Part shown: one piece after another, positions 9,760-19,488 of the stretch
Layout: the number at the start of each line of letters is the position of its first letter
Numbering within the stretch: the first letter of the stretch is position 1
DNA from: Lunatimonas sp.
GTDB lineage: Bacteria; Bacteroidota; Bacteroidia; Cytophagales; Cyclobacteriaceae
DNA length: 64,000 bases
NCBI RefSeq assembly: GCF_020832325.1
Contig: NZ_JAFIEU010000012.1
Location: 47,720-111,719, forward strand
Direction of reading: 5' to 3'
Notes under the pieces: generated by a model
Database searches by the model: none
What the model was told of the DNA's origin: nothing
What the model saw: only the letters and a program-made list of their open reading frames with translations
Program-made: the position numbers and the translations under genes

Positions 9760-11079
9760 TTAGCTTCCTACAAATAACTTTAAGATATCGTTACCGATAG
9801 CGAAAACCATGATCATGAGCAGAATAACCATACCCACCTTCTGCGCATTCTCCAAAAACTTATCGGAAGGTGCTCTGCCAGAAACCATTTCATATAGTAA
9901 AAACATCACGTGTCCTCCATCCAAAGCCGGGATGGGCAATAGGTTCATAAATGCCAAAATCATCGAAATAAGCCCCGTGATAGACCAGAATTTTACCCAA
10001 TCCCAAGAAGACCCGTAAATCTTGGCCATTCCAATGGGGCCGCTCACATTCTTGGCAGACACCTCGCCCGTAAACATTTTGCCCATGGCCCTCGCATTCA
10101 CGATCACCACACCAAACGCCCGTTTAACCCCCAACGGAATAGACTCTGCAAACGAATATTGTTTCCTAATTGGCTCCAAAAGGCTTGCAACACCGATCCC
10201 AATCGTGTTGTTCTCACTGACCTCAGGGGTCACCGTCATAGGATTTCCGTCACGTTCCAGCGATACTTCCACCCGTCGGTTGGCCTTGTCTTTCAAGGCC
10301 TCTTGAAGTTCGTCAAAATAATACACTTTCTGGCCATCGATAGCGGTGATCCGATCTCCTTTTTGCATGCCGGCTTGGGCGGCCCCTTGTCCCGGCACTA
10401 CCTCACCCACCTCAAAGGGAAAGCGTATCTGTATAAACTTCGACATACTCTCCTCGTTAGAGAACGAGTTGATAAATCCTCTGGGAATGGACACCTGTAA
10501 TCGCTCTCCGTCCCTATCCACCGTATAATACCCGTTAGTGCTCAAAAGGGCGGTTCCACTGCTCAATTCGTTGATAGACTCGTAGGGCTGCCCGTTGATA
10601 TCCAAAATCCGATCTCCTGTCCTCAGCCCTATCTGCTCGCCGATATCGTAAGCTACGATACCATGCTCCAATACCTGATCCCTGGAGTAATAGGTCTCAC
10701 CCCGATCATATACCAAAAACACAAAAATCAATATCCCGGTTACCACGTTTACGATGATACCGCCTAGCATTACGATCAACCGCTGCCACGCAGGTTTTGC
10801 CCTAAACTCCCAGGGTTGGGGTTCCGAAGCCATCTGTTCCGTATCAAGGGACTCATCCACCATACCCGAAATCTTCACAAAGCCCCCCAAGGGTATGGCA
10901 CCGATAGAATACTCTGTTTCTCCGTATTTAAATCCAGCAATTTTTGGCGGAAAACCGATGGAGAATTTCTCCACCCGCATGCCAAACATTTTGGCTGCCA
11001 GGAGGTGTCCCGCCTCGTGCAATCCCACCAAAATTGATAATCCAAGTAGCAACTGTGCTACCATTATGAGCGTTTCCAT
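9760..11079 (-). CDS. rseP: RIP metalloprotease RseP (site-2 protease)
   Basis: Zinc metalloprotease in the inner membrane that cleaves transmembrane segments, typically of anti-sigma factors. The zinc motif HEAGH is at residues 21-25 in the first helix. Two PDZ domains follow (about residues 120-190 and 205-290), and the third zinc ligand is in NLLPIPALDGGH near residue 390, within the C-terminal helices. At 439 residues it has the usual length. It lies 1 bp downstream of dxr on the same strand, a linkage common in Bacteroidota and Proteobacteria. Confidence 0.95.
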   Translation of the reverse strand: METLIMVAQLLLGLSILVGLHEAGHLLAAKMFGMRVEKFSIGFPPKIAGFKYGETEYSIGAIPLGGFVKISGMVDESLDTEQMASEPQPWEFRAKPAWQRLIVMLGGIIVNVVTGILIFVFLVYDRGETYYSRDQVLEHGIVAYDIGEQIGLRTGDRILDINGQPYESINELSSGTALLSTNGYYTVDRDGERLQVSIPRGFINSFSNEESMSKFIQIRFPFEVGEVVPGQGAAQAGMQKGDRITAIDGQKVYYFDELQEALKDKANRRVEVSLERDGNPMTVTPEVSENNTIGIGVASLLEPIRKQYSFAESIPLGVKRAFGVVIVNARAMGKMFTGEVSAKNVSGPIGMAKIYGSSWDWVKFWSITGLISMILAFMNLLPIPALDGGHVMFLLYEMVSGRAPSDKFLENAQKVGMVILLMIMVFAIGNDILKLFVGS

Positions 11080-11080
11080 A

Positions 11081-12244
11081 TTATTTCTTTGTGATTAATG
11101 CTTCTGTAATTTCTCTCGTCTCACGGTCGGTTTCGACCAGATCAGCTAGGCCTGGCGATGCTATAAAACCGATTTTTTCCATACTCTGTTCAATTAAGTC
11201 GGACATTTCTAAAAATCCAACCCGGTCTTTTAGAAACGCATCGACGGCAACTTCGTTGGCGGCATTCAACATACATGCCGCATTTCCTCCCTTTTCCAAG
11301 GCCTCATAAGCCAGTTTTAGGTTTCTAAAAGTATGCATATCCGGCTTTTCGAAAGTAAGTGCTGGGTAATCCACGAAGTGAAACCGGGGAAACTCCGCTT
11401 TCAGCCTATCCGGATAAGAAAGTGCAAACTGTATGGGGATACGCATATCTGGAAGCCCGAGTTGTGCCTTGATGGACCCATCTTCGAATTGGACCAAAGA
11501 ATGTACAATGGATTGCGGATGAACAACCACCTCAATCTGCGGAGCAGAAAGGCCAAAAAGCCACTTCGCCTCGATCACTTCCAGGCCTTTGTTCATCATC
11601 GAAGCGGAATCAATGGTGATCTTGGCCCCCATGTCCCAATTGGGATGTTTCAGCGCCTGTTCCTTGGTGACCGACTGAAGAAACTCCCGGTCACGGCCAC
11701 GAAATGGCCCACCGGAGGCCGTAAGGATAATTTTTTCTATGGGATTGTGAAACTCCCCCACCAGACATTGAAAAATGGCGGAATGTTCCGAATCCACCGG
11801 GTAGATATTCACGCCTTTTTCCTGCGCCAATCGGGTGATCAGCTCTCCGGCTACCACCAAGGTTTCCTTATTGGCCAAAGCGATGGGTTTTCCTGCCTCG
11901 ATGGCCCGAATGGTGGGCATCAGACCCGCATATCCTACCAAAGCAGTCAACACCACGTCGATCGATTCCATCTCCACCACTTGGGCCAGGGCAGCTTGTC
12001 CGGCATATACCTTCACTCCAAGGGGAAGCAGAACTTCGCTTACCCGATGGTAATGCGCTTCATTTCCTATCACCACGGCATTTGGCACAAACTCCAAGGC
12101 CTGTTGAATTAATAAATCGGCGTTATTTTGGGCGGTGAGCACCTCCACCTGAAACCTGTTGTTCTGACTGCGAATTACATCGAGTGCTTGTGTGCCTATG
12201 CTGCCCGTAGATCCAAGTATGGCTACGTTTCTCTTTTCTGACAT
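11081..12244 (-). CDS. dxr: 1-deoxy-D-xylulose-5-phosphate reductoisomerase
   Basis: Converts DXP to 2-C-methyl-D-erythritol 4-phosphate using NADPH and a divalent metal, the first committed step of the MEP isoprenoid pathway. Visible are the NADPH-binding start GSTGSIGTQALDVI, the metal/substrate motif PVDSEHSAIFQC, SASMMNKGLEVIEA, and the C-terminal helical domain with NAANEVAVDAF. 387 residues, normal. It is first in a two-gene unit with rseP. The MEP pathway supplies the prenyl diphosphates that the peptide locus at 39.9 kb would need. Confidence 0.97.
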   Translation of the reverse strand: MSEKRNVAILGSTGSIGTQALDVIRSQNNRFQVEVLTAQNNADLLIQQALEFVPNAVVIGNEAHYHRVSEVLLPLGVKVYAGQAALAQVVEMESIDVVLTALVGYAGLMPTIRAIEAGKPIALANKETLVVAGELITRLAQEKGVNIYPVDSEHSAIFQCLVGEFHNPIEKIILTASGGPFRGRDREFLQSVTKEQALKHPNWDMGAKITIDSASMMNKGLEVIEAKWLFGLSAPQIEVVVHPQSIVHSLVQFEDGSIKAQLGLPDMRIPIQFALSYPDRLKAEFPRFHFVDYPALTFEKPDMHTFRNLKLAYEALEKGGNAACMLNAANEVAVDAFLKDRVGFLEMSDLIEQSMEKIGFIASPGLADLVETDRETREITEALITKK

Positions 12245-12488
12245 TTAAACGAATTTTTCACGACACCCACCTCTTTCCTGCCAAAACATTGAACAAAAAG
12301 TACTGACATGGCAGGTATCGGCTGACAAATTTACAAGGTTACGGGAGTTTTTCGGTTTTTTTCACCGGTTTTTCCTAGATAATGTTTTTGGCATTAAATT
12401 CGTTTCCTAGGATAACCGTCTGAGACCTTATCCCGTTTGCAAGCAATAGGAAATAGCAAACCGATGTTGGTTTAAAAACTGAGAAAGC

Positions 12489-13970
12489 ATGCAAAGACAT
12501 TTCACAACCCTGGCAATTGCAGTGCTGGGAGGTATGTTCGGAACGTGGATTTATTTGGAGATATTTGACCCACATACCTCTACAACCGAAAGCGGGGCGT
12601 ACGCCGACGAACTACTTTGGAACAAACAAACCTCCTGGATGGAAGGGTTCCGGGATAATTCAGAGGCTGCATCGACACCCCAATCCAGCCAATTGGGCGT
12701 AAACTCACCCGTATCCTTTGTGGATGCATCCAAAAGAAGTACCAACTCGGTGGTATTTATCAAGAACTTCTCCGGGACCGATACCCGAAGGTACAGTATT
12801 TTTGACTACTTTTTTGGCCAAGGGGTACCTCAGCAACGCGTAAGTACCGGTTCTGGAGTAATCATCTCCAAAGACGGATACATTATCACCAACAACCACG
12901 TAATAGACCGGGCAGAAACCATCGAGGTGGTTCACCAAAAACGAACGTACCAAGCAAGCCTGATTGGTGCAGATGCCAATACCGATATCGCTGTATTGAA
13001 GATTGAGGCTAACAACCTACCCGCTATTGAAATAGGCAGCAGTCGGGAACTGCAAATAGGAGAGTGGGTCATTGCGGTAGGCAATCCATTCAACCTAACC
13101 TCGACTGTCACAGCAGGAATCGTCTCTGCAAAAGAGCGGCAGATAAACATTATGGGTGGAGAATTTCCGCTCGAATCCTTTATTCAAACCGATGCCCCCA
13201 TTAACCCAGGAAACTCCGGTGGTGCATTGGTCGATGTGGAGGGCAAGTTGGTAGGCATCAACACGGCTATTTTGTCCCGTACCGGCTCCTATACCGGCTA
13301 TGGCTTTGCCGTTCCGGTAGATATTGCCACGAAAATTGCCAATGACTTGATCAAATACGGGGAGGTTCAAAAAGCTATTCCCGGAGTAGACGTGGTAGAA
13401 ATCACACCGGAACTGGCAGAAGAGATGAACCTCAAATCACTGGATGGCGTGATTGTCTCCCACGTGGTACGCTCAGGGGCGGCTGAGAAAGCCGGACTGC
13501 AACGAAACGATGTGATACAGGCCATCAATGGAATCGCCATCACCGGCAAGGGAAGCTTTGAGGAAGTCCTTTCGTACTTTTACCCGGGAGACGAAATACG
13601 ACTGAACTATCTCCGCGAAAACAATACCCGAAGCACGTCCCTTACCCTCCAAAACCTGCTGGGAGGAACAGGCATCATCAAACGGGAATTTTACACTTCT
13701 ACGCTGCTTGGCGCGAAACTGGAAAACGTCAATACACTGGAACGTGACCGGCTGAACATCGAGTTTGGTGTAAAAATATCCGGTATGACCCGTGGATACC
13801 TCCGAGACCTTGGCTTGGGTAATGGCTTTGTGATCACGCATTACAACGGCGAAGCAGCCAAGGACCCAAAAGTATTTGGAAAATTTCTGGAGGAATTCAG
13901 TGGCAGATTAAGACTAGAGGGACTAACTCCCAACGGCCAGCCATTTATGCAATCCTATAACATTCGATAA
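12489..13970 (+). CDS. HtrA/DegP-family periplasmic serine protease
   Basis: Trypsin-fold protease/chaperone for envelope protein quality control. An N-terminal hydrophobic segment (about residues 6-25) anchors or exports it. The catalytic triad is His137 (NNHVID), Asp166 (NTDIAVL) and Ser243 (NPGNSGGALVD). One clear PDZ domain follows (about residues 300-380, SHVVRSGAAEKAGLQRNDVI) and a second divergent one at the C-terminus. 493 residues fits the DegP/DegQ size. Divergent from dxr across about 240 bp; it shares a bidirectional terminator with the HIT gene. Confidence 0.95.
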   Translation: MQRHFTTLAIAVLGGMFGTWIYLEIFDPHTSTTESGAYADELLWNKQTSWMEGFRDNSEAASTPQSSQLGVNSPVSFVDASKRSTNSVVFIKNFSGTDTRRYSIFDYFFGQGVPQQRVSTGSGVIISKDGYIITNNHVIDRAETIEVVHQKRTYQASLIGADANTDIAVLKIEANNLPAIEIGSSRELQIGEWVIAVGNPFNLTSTVTAGIVSAKERQINIMGGEFPLESFIQTDAPINPGNSGGALVDVEGKLVGINTAILSRTGSYTGYGFAVPVDIATKIANDLIKYGEVQKAIPGVDVVEITPELAEEMNLKSLDGVIVSHVVRSGAAEKAGLQRNDVIQAINGIAITGKGSFEEVLSYFYPGDEIRLNYLRENNTRSTSLTLQNLLGGTGIIKREFYTSTLLGAKLENVNTLERDRLNIEFGVKISGMTRGYLRDLGLGNGFVITHYNGEAAKDPKVFGKFLEEFSGRLRLEGLTPNGQPFMQSYNIR

Positions 13971-13998
13971 GGAGGGGTTACCACCACCCCCTCCTTAT
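13967..13998. terminator. Bidirectional terminator between htrA-like gene and HIT gene
   Basis: Perfect 11-bp inverted repeat ATAAGGAGGGG (13967-13977) and CCCCTCCTTAT (13988-13998) with a 10-nt loop, placed across the stop codons of two convergent genes. T-runs are short, so efficiency is uncertain. Confidence 0.65.
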
Positions 13999-14399
13999 CC
14001 AACTTGATCAAACGACGCTTTAATTTTTGTGGCCAACCCCTTCATTTCCTCTGCGTCCAGCTTCAGCTTGGGGCGTGAAAAATTGATATCTCCCATGGTC
14101 CTTAGCGGAACCAAGTGAATGTGAACGTGTGGAACTTCCAACCCGATAACTGCCACACCTATGCGCGTGCAGGGGATCACTTTTTCTTGGGCAATGGCAA
14201 CTTTTTTCGCAAACCGCATCAGCGCGGCATAATCTTGCTCCTCTAGATCAAAAATATAATCTACCTCGACTTTGGGTACCACCAACAGGTGCCCCTTTAC
14301 CAAAGGCATAATATCCAGAAAAGCGATGTTTCGGTCGTCCTCGGCTACAATATAACCTGGAATTTCGCGATTGATGATTTTCGTAAATATGGAAGACAT
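13995..14399 (-). CDS. HIT family nucleotide hydrolase
   Basis: Small cytosolic protein of the histidine-triad superfamily, which hydrolyses nucleoside phosphoramidates or dinucleotides. The signature HVHIHLVPL lies near residue 100, with the upstream histidine-region GHLLVVPK. 134 residues is the usual Hint/HinT length. In many Bacteroidota this gene sits next to greA; here greA lies further downstream beyond the hybrid kinase. The exact substrate is unknown. Confidence 0.92.
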   Translation of the reverse strand: MSSIFTKIINREIPGYIVAEDDRNIAFLDIMPLVKGHLLVVPKVEVDYIFDLEEQDYAALMRFAKKVAIAQEKVIPCTRIGVAVIGLEVPHVHIHLVPLRTMGDINFSRPKLKLDAEEMKGLATKIKASFDQVG

Positions 14400-14666
14400 G
14401 GTATTTATCTAAGTGGGTTTACAAGGGGCTAAGGTATGGAAAATTTAGCGTGAAATAAATTATTGTCAGTGACCACTATAGTATCCTGAACGCATAGGGG
14501 CTATCCACTAACTGTCTGCCTGCTAATTTTTTTTTGAAAATCCGAATGCCGAACATATTAAAAAATAAAATTGCCACCCATGAAATCGGGATATGGGAAA
14601 TCTAAAGTATATTGCCTTTCCGGCACGGTGTGAATTCACTTTTGTTTTACCGACTACATTAACTTC

Positions 14667-17600
14667 ATGTTATCACGTAAGGAAAATTTGACCCTGCTCC
14701 AGCACCTGTTGGACAATACCTCCGATGCTACGCAGGTTTCCTTGGAAAATGGCAATCTCTTCTATATCAATGCGGAAGCATCCAAGCGATTGGGAATAAA
14801 ACCTAGTGAGGCACACAACTACTATGTGTGGGATTTCGAAGAAATATTCGTGGACCGATCCGTTTGGATGGCTCACGTGGAGGAGTTAAAGCAGATTCCT
14901 TACATGGTGATAGAAGGTACCAATGTGAATCAGGTAACCGGAGAGAAATTTCCGGTAGAGGTCACCGTCAAATACCTTTGGATTGACAACGAAGGCTATG
15001 TCGTAGCCAATTCGCGGGATATCTCTGAGCGGAAAAAGATCGAAGAAGAGTTGGTTCACACCAACACCTTTTTATCGCGGGCGATGAAAATGGCGAAAAT
15101 GGGCTCCTGGGAATTTGATTTAGTCTCCAAGGACCTAAAGTGGAGTAAAAACCTCTACAAGATCCACGAGCTTCCTGATGACACGCCAATTACGCTAGAG
15201 TTGGCATTAAGCTTTTTCTCTAAAAAGGACCAGATCACGCTTTCTAGGATTACGGAGGAGATGTTAAAAACCGGTCAGGAGGCTGAATTCATCGGTAAAA
15301 TCAATCTGAGAGGAAGACTGTCTAAATGGGTAAAAATTAAGCTTCTGTTGATTCGGGAAGATAATCAACCCGACAGATTTGCTGGACTCACCCAGGATAT
15401 TACGGAAGAGCAATTAGCCAAAGATGAGGTGCTCAGACAAATCGAGTTGCAAAGACTCATGATTGACATTTCCTCCACGTATATCAATACAAACATGGAG
15501 GATTTGTCAAAGACAATTAGCGAATCCCTTTCCAGAATATGCCGCTTTGTACAGGCAGACCGTGGCTACGTATTTGAGTACGATTTTGTTAAAAATGTCG
15601 CATCTAATACCTACGAGTGGTGTGCCGACGGTATAGCACCTGAAATAGATAACCTCCAACAGCTACCGGTGGAACTGATACCCGACTGGGTCGGGCACCA
15701 CCAGCGTAAAATGACTTTTGAAGTTCCGGACATAGACACCCTCAAGGATATCAGCGTAAAAGAAATCATTGAACCTCAGGGGATCAAAACCCTCATTACT
15801 CTACCTATGATCCATCAGGATCAACTGATGGGGTTTGTAGGATTTGATTGGGTAAAAGAAAAACACACTTTCAAAGATGCGGAGAAAAAATTATTGAAAA
15901 TATTTTCCGAGCTACTGGTGAGCGTTGAAACAAAAAGCAGCCTGGAGCTGTCTCTGATTCTCGCCAAGGAAGAGGCTGAGAAATCAACCCGAGCCAAGTC
16001 CGAGTTTTTGGCAAACATGAGTCATGAGATACGGACCCCCTTGAATGGAGTAATAGGGTTTACGGATTTATTGATAAATACCGAGCTATCCGAAGTACAG
16101 CTTCAATATGTCCAAAGTGCGCATTCGTCCGCACACTCGTTGCTCGGAATCATCAATGACATCCTGGATTTTTCAAAAATAGAAGCTGGGAAGCTGGATC
16201 TGGAAGAAATTGAAACCGATATCGTTGCGCTCATCGAACAAACAGCAGATATCGTCAAGTTCAATACCTCTTCAAAAAACTTAGAGTTTTTGATGGATAT
16301 CCAAGTAGATATTCCCCGTTTAATGGTAGTAGATGCCATTCGTTTAAAGCAGATCCTTGTCAACCTGTTGAGCAATGCCCTTAAGTTTACCGACCAAGGG
16401 GAAGTTGAACTGAAGGTATCCTTTGAAATGGACGAAGAGAATCCATCCGAAGGGCAGTATACGTTTTCCGTGAGGGATACAGGAATCGGTATTTCAGAAG
16501 AGCAGCAGAAAAAACTGTTCAAGTCGTTCTCTCAGGCCGATTCGTCTACCACCAGAAAATTCGGAGGGACAGGTCTGGGGCTGGTTATCTCCCAGATGCT
16601 TGCTGAAAAAATGGGCTCGGGAATACACCTTGTTAGCGAGGTCGGCAAAGGTTCTACTTTTTCGTTCACTATTAAAAGGCCATTCATCCAGTCGGCCGAT
16701 GCCGTAGTAAAGGAATTTTCCAGTATCAAAAGAATCCTGGTGGTAGATGACAATGCGAATAACCGACGGATTCTGCGGGATATTTTATTCCATTGGAAAA
16801 TTGAAACCGAAGAAGTAGATAATGGGCTAAGTGCACTTCACCTACTGGACCAAAACCGGTCATTTGATGTGCTCATCATCGATTACCAGATGCCCTATAT
16901 GGATGGACTTACCACCATTGCGGAAGCCAAAAAAATTCTGTCAAAATACAAGGGGAAAAAACCGAAGATCCTGCTTTACAGCTCGGTGGATGAGGTGCAG
17001 TCCGATGCCCGATACCAAGACCTGGAAATCGACGCAAAACTGATCAAACCAGCCAAAATATCCGAGTTGTTCAATTGCCTGCTAAGCCTTGCGGAAGACC
17101 GTGTCTTTGGTCCCAACGAGAAGGATCTGCACTCTAAAGCCGTCCATTTGACTTCCCATGATCCCCTGAAAATTTTGATCGCCGAAGATGTGTCGCTGAA
17201 CATGATTCTTCTGAAAACGATTTTGAGGGCGCGGTTTCCGAATTGTCAGATTTTTGAAGCTCAAAATGGCCAGGAAGCAATTGACGCCTATGCTTCGCAA
17301 GCCCCTGATTTGATATTTATGGATGTACAAATGCCCATAATGGATGGTTACCAGGCCACTAAAGAAATCAGGAGATTGGAAGCCATCTCTGGGTCAGAGG
17401 TGCCCATCATCGCGCTTACCGCGGGTGCACTTCCAAGTGAAAAAGAGGCCTGCCTATCTGCAGGCATGAACCATTTCATGACCAAGCCATTGGAAAAACA
17501 AAAAATTCTGGATCTGGTTCAGGAGTTACTTCTTCCAGATACAGCCGCTGACCTTTCCTATACCCAGAAGGAATTTGATCAGCAAGCGCTGCTGAACGTC

Positions 17601-17903
17601 CTGTCCGGAGACGAAGTGCTACTTAGAGATATTATGTATCAGGGATTGGCTGAGATCGAAGATGCCTTCCAAAAGCTCCTAAACCCCACCCTTTCAGACG
17701 ACCTAGAGGTTCAAAGCCTACTTCATAAAATCAAGGGGCTATCCGGAAGCTTGTGTCTGTATCGACTTGCAGAAGAGGTAGCAGAGATGGAATCCATAGA
17801 AGATCCGATCGTTGTACTTGCTATTGGCAAAAAGGTACTTGCATCATTCAAGGAGCTGAAAGCCAAGATCGCGCAAAAACTTTCGGGCGGTCTAGCTACG
17901 TAG
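14667..17903 (+). CDS. Hybrid sensor histidine kinase with two receivers and HPt
   Basis: Complete phosphorelay in one soluble protein of 1078 residues. In order: PAS-like domain (about 15-130), second PAS (about 145-255), GAF (about 275-425), HisKA with His453 in MSHEIRTPLNG, HATPase with DTGIGISEEQ and GGTGLGLVIS, receiver 1 with Asp739 (LIIDYQMPYMDG), receiver 2 with Asp886 (IFMDVQMPIMDGYQ), and an HPt domain with His1020 (LLHKIKGLSGS). No membrane helices are seen, so it senses a cytosolic signal. No response regulator gene is adjacent, so the output partner is unknown. Confidence 0.95.
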   Translation: MLSRKENLTLLQHLLDNTSDATQVSLENGNLFYINAEASKRLGIKPSEAHNYYVWDFEEIFVDRSVWMAHVEELKQIPYMVIEGTNVNQVTGEKFPVEVTVKYLWIDNEGYVVANSRDISERKKIEEELVHTNTFLSRAMKMAKMGSWEFDLVSKDLKWSKNLYKIHELPDDTPITLELALSFFSKKDQITLSRITEEMLKTGQEAEFIGKINLRGRLSKWVKIKLLLIREDNQPDRFAGLTQDITEEQLAKDEVLRQIELQRLMIDISSTYINTNMEDLSKTISESLSRICRFVQADRGYVFEYDFVKNVASNTYEWCADGIAPEIDNLQQLPVELIPDWVGHHQRKMTFEVPDIDTLKDISVKEIIEPQGIKTLITLPMIHQDQLMGFVGFDWVKEKHTFKDAEKKLLKIFSELLVSVETKSSLELSLILAKEEAEKSTRAKSEFLANMSHEIRTPLNGVIGFTDLLINTELSEVQLQYVQSAHSSAHSLLGIINDILDFSKIEAGKLDLEEIETDIVALIEQTADIVKFNTSSKNLEFLMDIQVDIPRLMVVDAIRLKQILVNLLSNALKFTDQGEVELKVSFEMDEENPSEGQYTFSVRDTGIGISEEQQKKLFKSFSQADSSTTRKFGGTGLGLVISQMLAEKMGSGIHLVSEVGKGSTFSFTIKRPFIQSADAVVKEFSSIKRILVVDDNANNRRILRDILFHWKIETEEVDNGLSALHLLDQNRSFDVLIIDYQMPYMDGLTTIAEAKKILSKYKGKKPKILLYSSVDEVQSDARYQDLEIDAKLIKPAKISELFNCLLSLAEDRVFGPNEKDLHSKAVHLTSHDPLKILIAEDVSLNMILLKTILRARFPNCQIFEAQNGQEAIDAYASQAPDLIFMDVQMPIMDGYQATKEIRRLEAISGSEVPIIALTAGALPSEKEACLSAGMNHFMTKPLEKQKILDLVQELLLPDTAADLSYTQKEFDQQALLNVLSGDEVLLRDIMYQGLAEIEDAFQKLLNPTLSDDLEVQSLLHKIKGLSGSLCLYRLAEEVAEMESIEDPIVVLAIGKKVLASFKELKAKIAQKLSGGLAT

Positions 17904-17924
17904 AACTACCCGCCCAACGAAAAG

Positions 17925-18401
17925 TCAAGAATGGGAGATCTCCAGGATTTCAAATTTCAACACTCCTGCAGGTGCCTTTATTTCAGCTATTTCACCCTGT
18001 TTTTTGCCTAGAAGCCCTTTCCCAAAAGGGGAGGCTAAAGAAATTTTGTTGGCTTTCAAATCCGCTTCCTCTTCAGAAACCAGTGTATAGGAAACCGTCA
18101 TTCCATTTTTAACATTTTTAATCTTTACCGTGCTCAGAATACCCACCTTAGAAGTGTCCAGTTTTGAATTGTCCAATACCCGGGCGTTTCCGATCACTCC
18201 TTCGAGTTTGGCAATCTTTAGCTCCAAGTGCCCCTGCGCATCTTTGGCTGCATCATACTCAGCATTTTCACTCAGGTCTCCTTTATCTCTAGCCTCGGCA
18301 ATCTGCCTGGCTATGTCCGCCCGACCTTTTGTCTTCAACTCATGAAGCTCGTCCTTTAGCTTCTTAAGTCCCTCCTCGGTGTAATACTGTATATTTCCCA
18401 T
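17925..18401 (-). CDS. greA: Transcription elongation factor GreA
   Basis: Binds the RNA polymerase secondary channel and stimulates cleavage of backtracked RNA. 158 residues, full length. The N-terminal coiled-coil carries YYTEEGLKKLKDELHELK and the tip region LSENAEYDAAKDAQ with the acidic residues that promote cleavage; the C-terminal FKBP-like domain has SPFGKGLLGKKQGE. Convergent with the hybrid kinase gene, 22 bp apart. Confidence 0.97.
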   Translation of the reverse strand: MGNIQYYTEEGLKKLKDELHELKTKGRADIARQIAEARDKGDLSENAEYDAAKDAQGHLELKIAKLEGVIGNARVLDNSKLDTSKVGILSTVKIKNVKNGMTVSYTLVSEEEADLKANKISLASPFGKGLLGKKQGEIAEIKAPAGVLKFEILEISHS

Positions 18402-18424
18402 AATCGCTATTCGTTAACTCCCAA

Positions 18425-18458
18425 TAAATAAAATAACGGTCTCAGCTACGAGACCGTT
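18425..18458 (-). terminator. Hairpin downstream of the serA-like gene
   Basis: On the minus strand AACGGTCTC (18458-18450), loop GTAGCT, GAGACCGTT (18443-18435), followed by ATTTTATTTATT. It lies about 80 bp past the dehydrogenase stop and just upstream of greA, so it would separate the two transcription units. Confidence 0.6.
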
Positions 18459-18538
18459 TCATATACGTTTTCCATATGTAAGTAGTGCAAAGATATAGCA
18501 ACTATTATTAATTCACAACGCAAGCGCCCAAAATTTGA

Positions 18539-19477
18539 TCACCTGGGGAGCATCCATTTCCCTGCAATCTTCTGTACAAGTACCTGATTTATTTTGACAT
18601 AGGATTCTACCGTCCACCCGGCTACGTGAGGGGAAAACAGGACGTTTGGCCGCTCCGTCAACCGCTGAAACGAGATCTTTTGCGCACTACTTAGTGCTTG
18701 AAGGCGCTCGTTTTCCAGCACGTCCAGCATTGCACCCTTCAGTATGTTTCTAGAAAGAGCCTCGTTTAGCGTGTCAAAGCCAATGACCTCTCCACGTGCC
18801 GTGTTGACAAGGTAAAGGGGCTTGCGAAAGCCTTCCAACACCTCCATGGTGAAGAAATTGCGGGTCTCCGGTGTAAGTGGCACATGAATGCTGAGGATGT
18901 CTGCCTCCGCCTGTAGCTGCTCAAACGAGGCCTCCTTTACCCACTCATCTCCAAAATCAGACAGGTACTTGTCGTAGGCCATTATGCTAACGTCAAAACC
19001 TCTTAGCCTTTTGGCAAAGGACCTACCCATATTCCCATAACCGAAAACCCCTACCGTTTTACCGGAAAGTTCCTCTCCTCGATTGCCCTCTCGATCCCAG
19101 ATCCCACTTCTAACCTGCCGATCTGCCTGCCCGAGCTTGTTGAACATCATCAGGATCATTCCTAGCGCATGTTCCGCTACGGCATCTCTGTTCCCCTCCG
19201 GGGCGTGATGCAACTCGATGCCTCTTTCCTGTAGAAACGTGAGGTCTATATTATCCAACCCCGCCCCGGCCCTAGCCACAAACCGAAGATTTGTGGCCAG
19301 CTCCAATACCTCTCTGTCGATTGGGGTTTTGGATCGAATGACCAACCCATTGTAGGCCCCAACACACTCCAGAATCTCCCTTCGGGTAATGTCCGGCCGG
19401 TAATCTACATCATACCCCTCCGCTTCCAGCAAGGGCACAATACTCGGATGCATTTGATCGATGATTAACACCTTCAT
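18539..19477 (-). CDS. D-3-phosphoglycerate dehydrogenase-like 2-hydroxyacid dehydrogenase
   Basis: NAD-dependent D-isomer-specific 2-hydroxyacid dehydrogenase of 312 residues, lacking the C-terminal ACT domain of long SerA. The Rossmann motif is GVFGYGNMGRSFAKRL; the catalytic Arg, Glu and His appear in VNTARGEVI, DVLENE and SPHVAGWT. The substrate is probably 3-phosphoglycerate (serine synthesis), but glyoxylate or hydroxypyruvate reductase activity cannot be excluded. It lies 11 bp downstream of mgtE on the same strand, suggesting co-transcription. Confidence 0.88.
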   Translation of the reverse strand: MKVLIIDQMHPSIVPLLEAEGYDVDYRPDITRREILECVGAYNGLVIRSKTPIDREVLELATNLRFVARAGAGLDNIDLTFLQERGIELHHAPEGNRDAVAEHALGMILMMFNKLGQADRQVRSGIWDREGNRGEELSGKTVGVFGYGNMGRSFAKRLRGFDVSIMAYDKYLSDFGDEWVKEASFEQLQAEADILSIHVPLTPETRNFFTMEVLEGFRKPLYLVNTARGEVIGFDTLNEALSRNILKGAMLDVLENERLQALSSAQKISFQRLTERPNVLFSPHVAGWTVESYVKINQVLVQKIAGKWMLPR

Positions 19478-19488
19478 GTATCAGGCCT

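Noticed and set aside
11333..12112. 259-codon plus-strand frame inside dxr
   Set aside because: Antisense shadow of a confidently identified gene.
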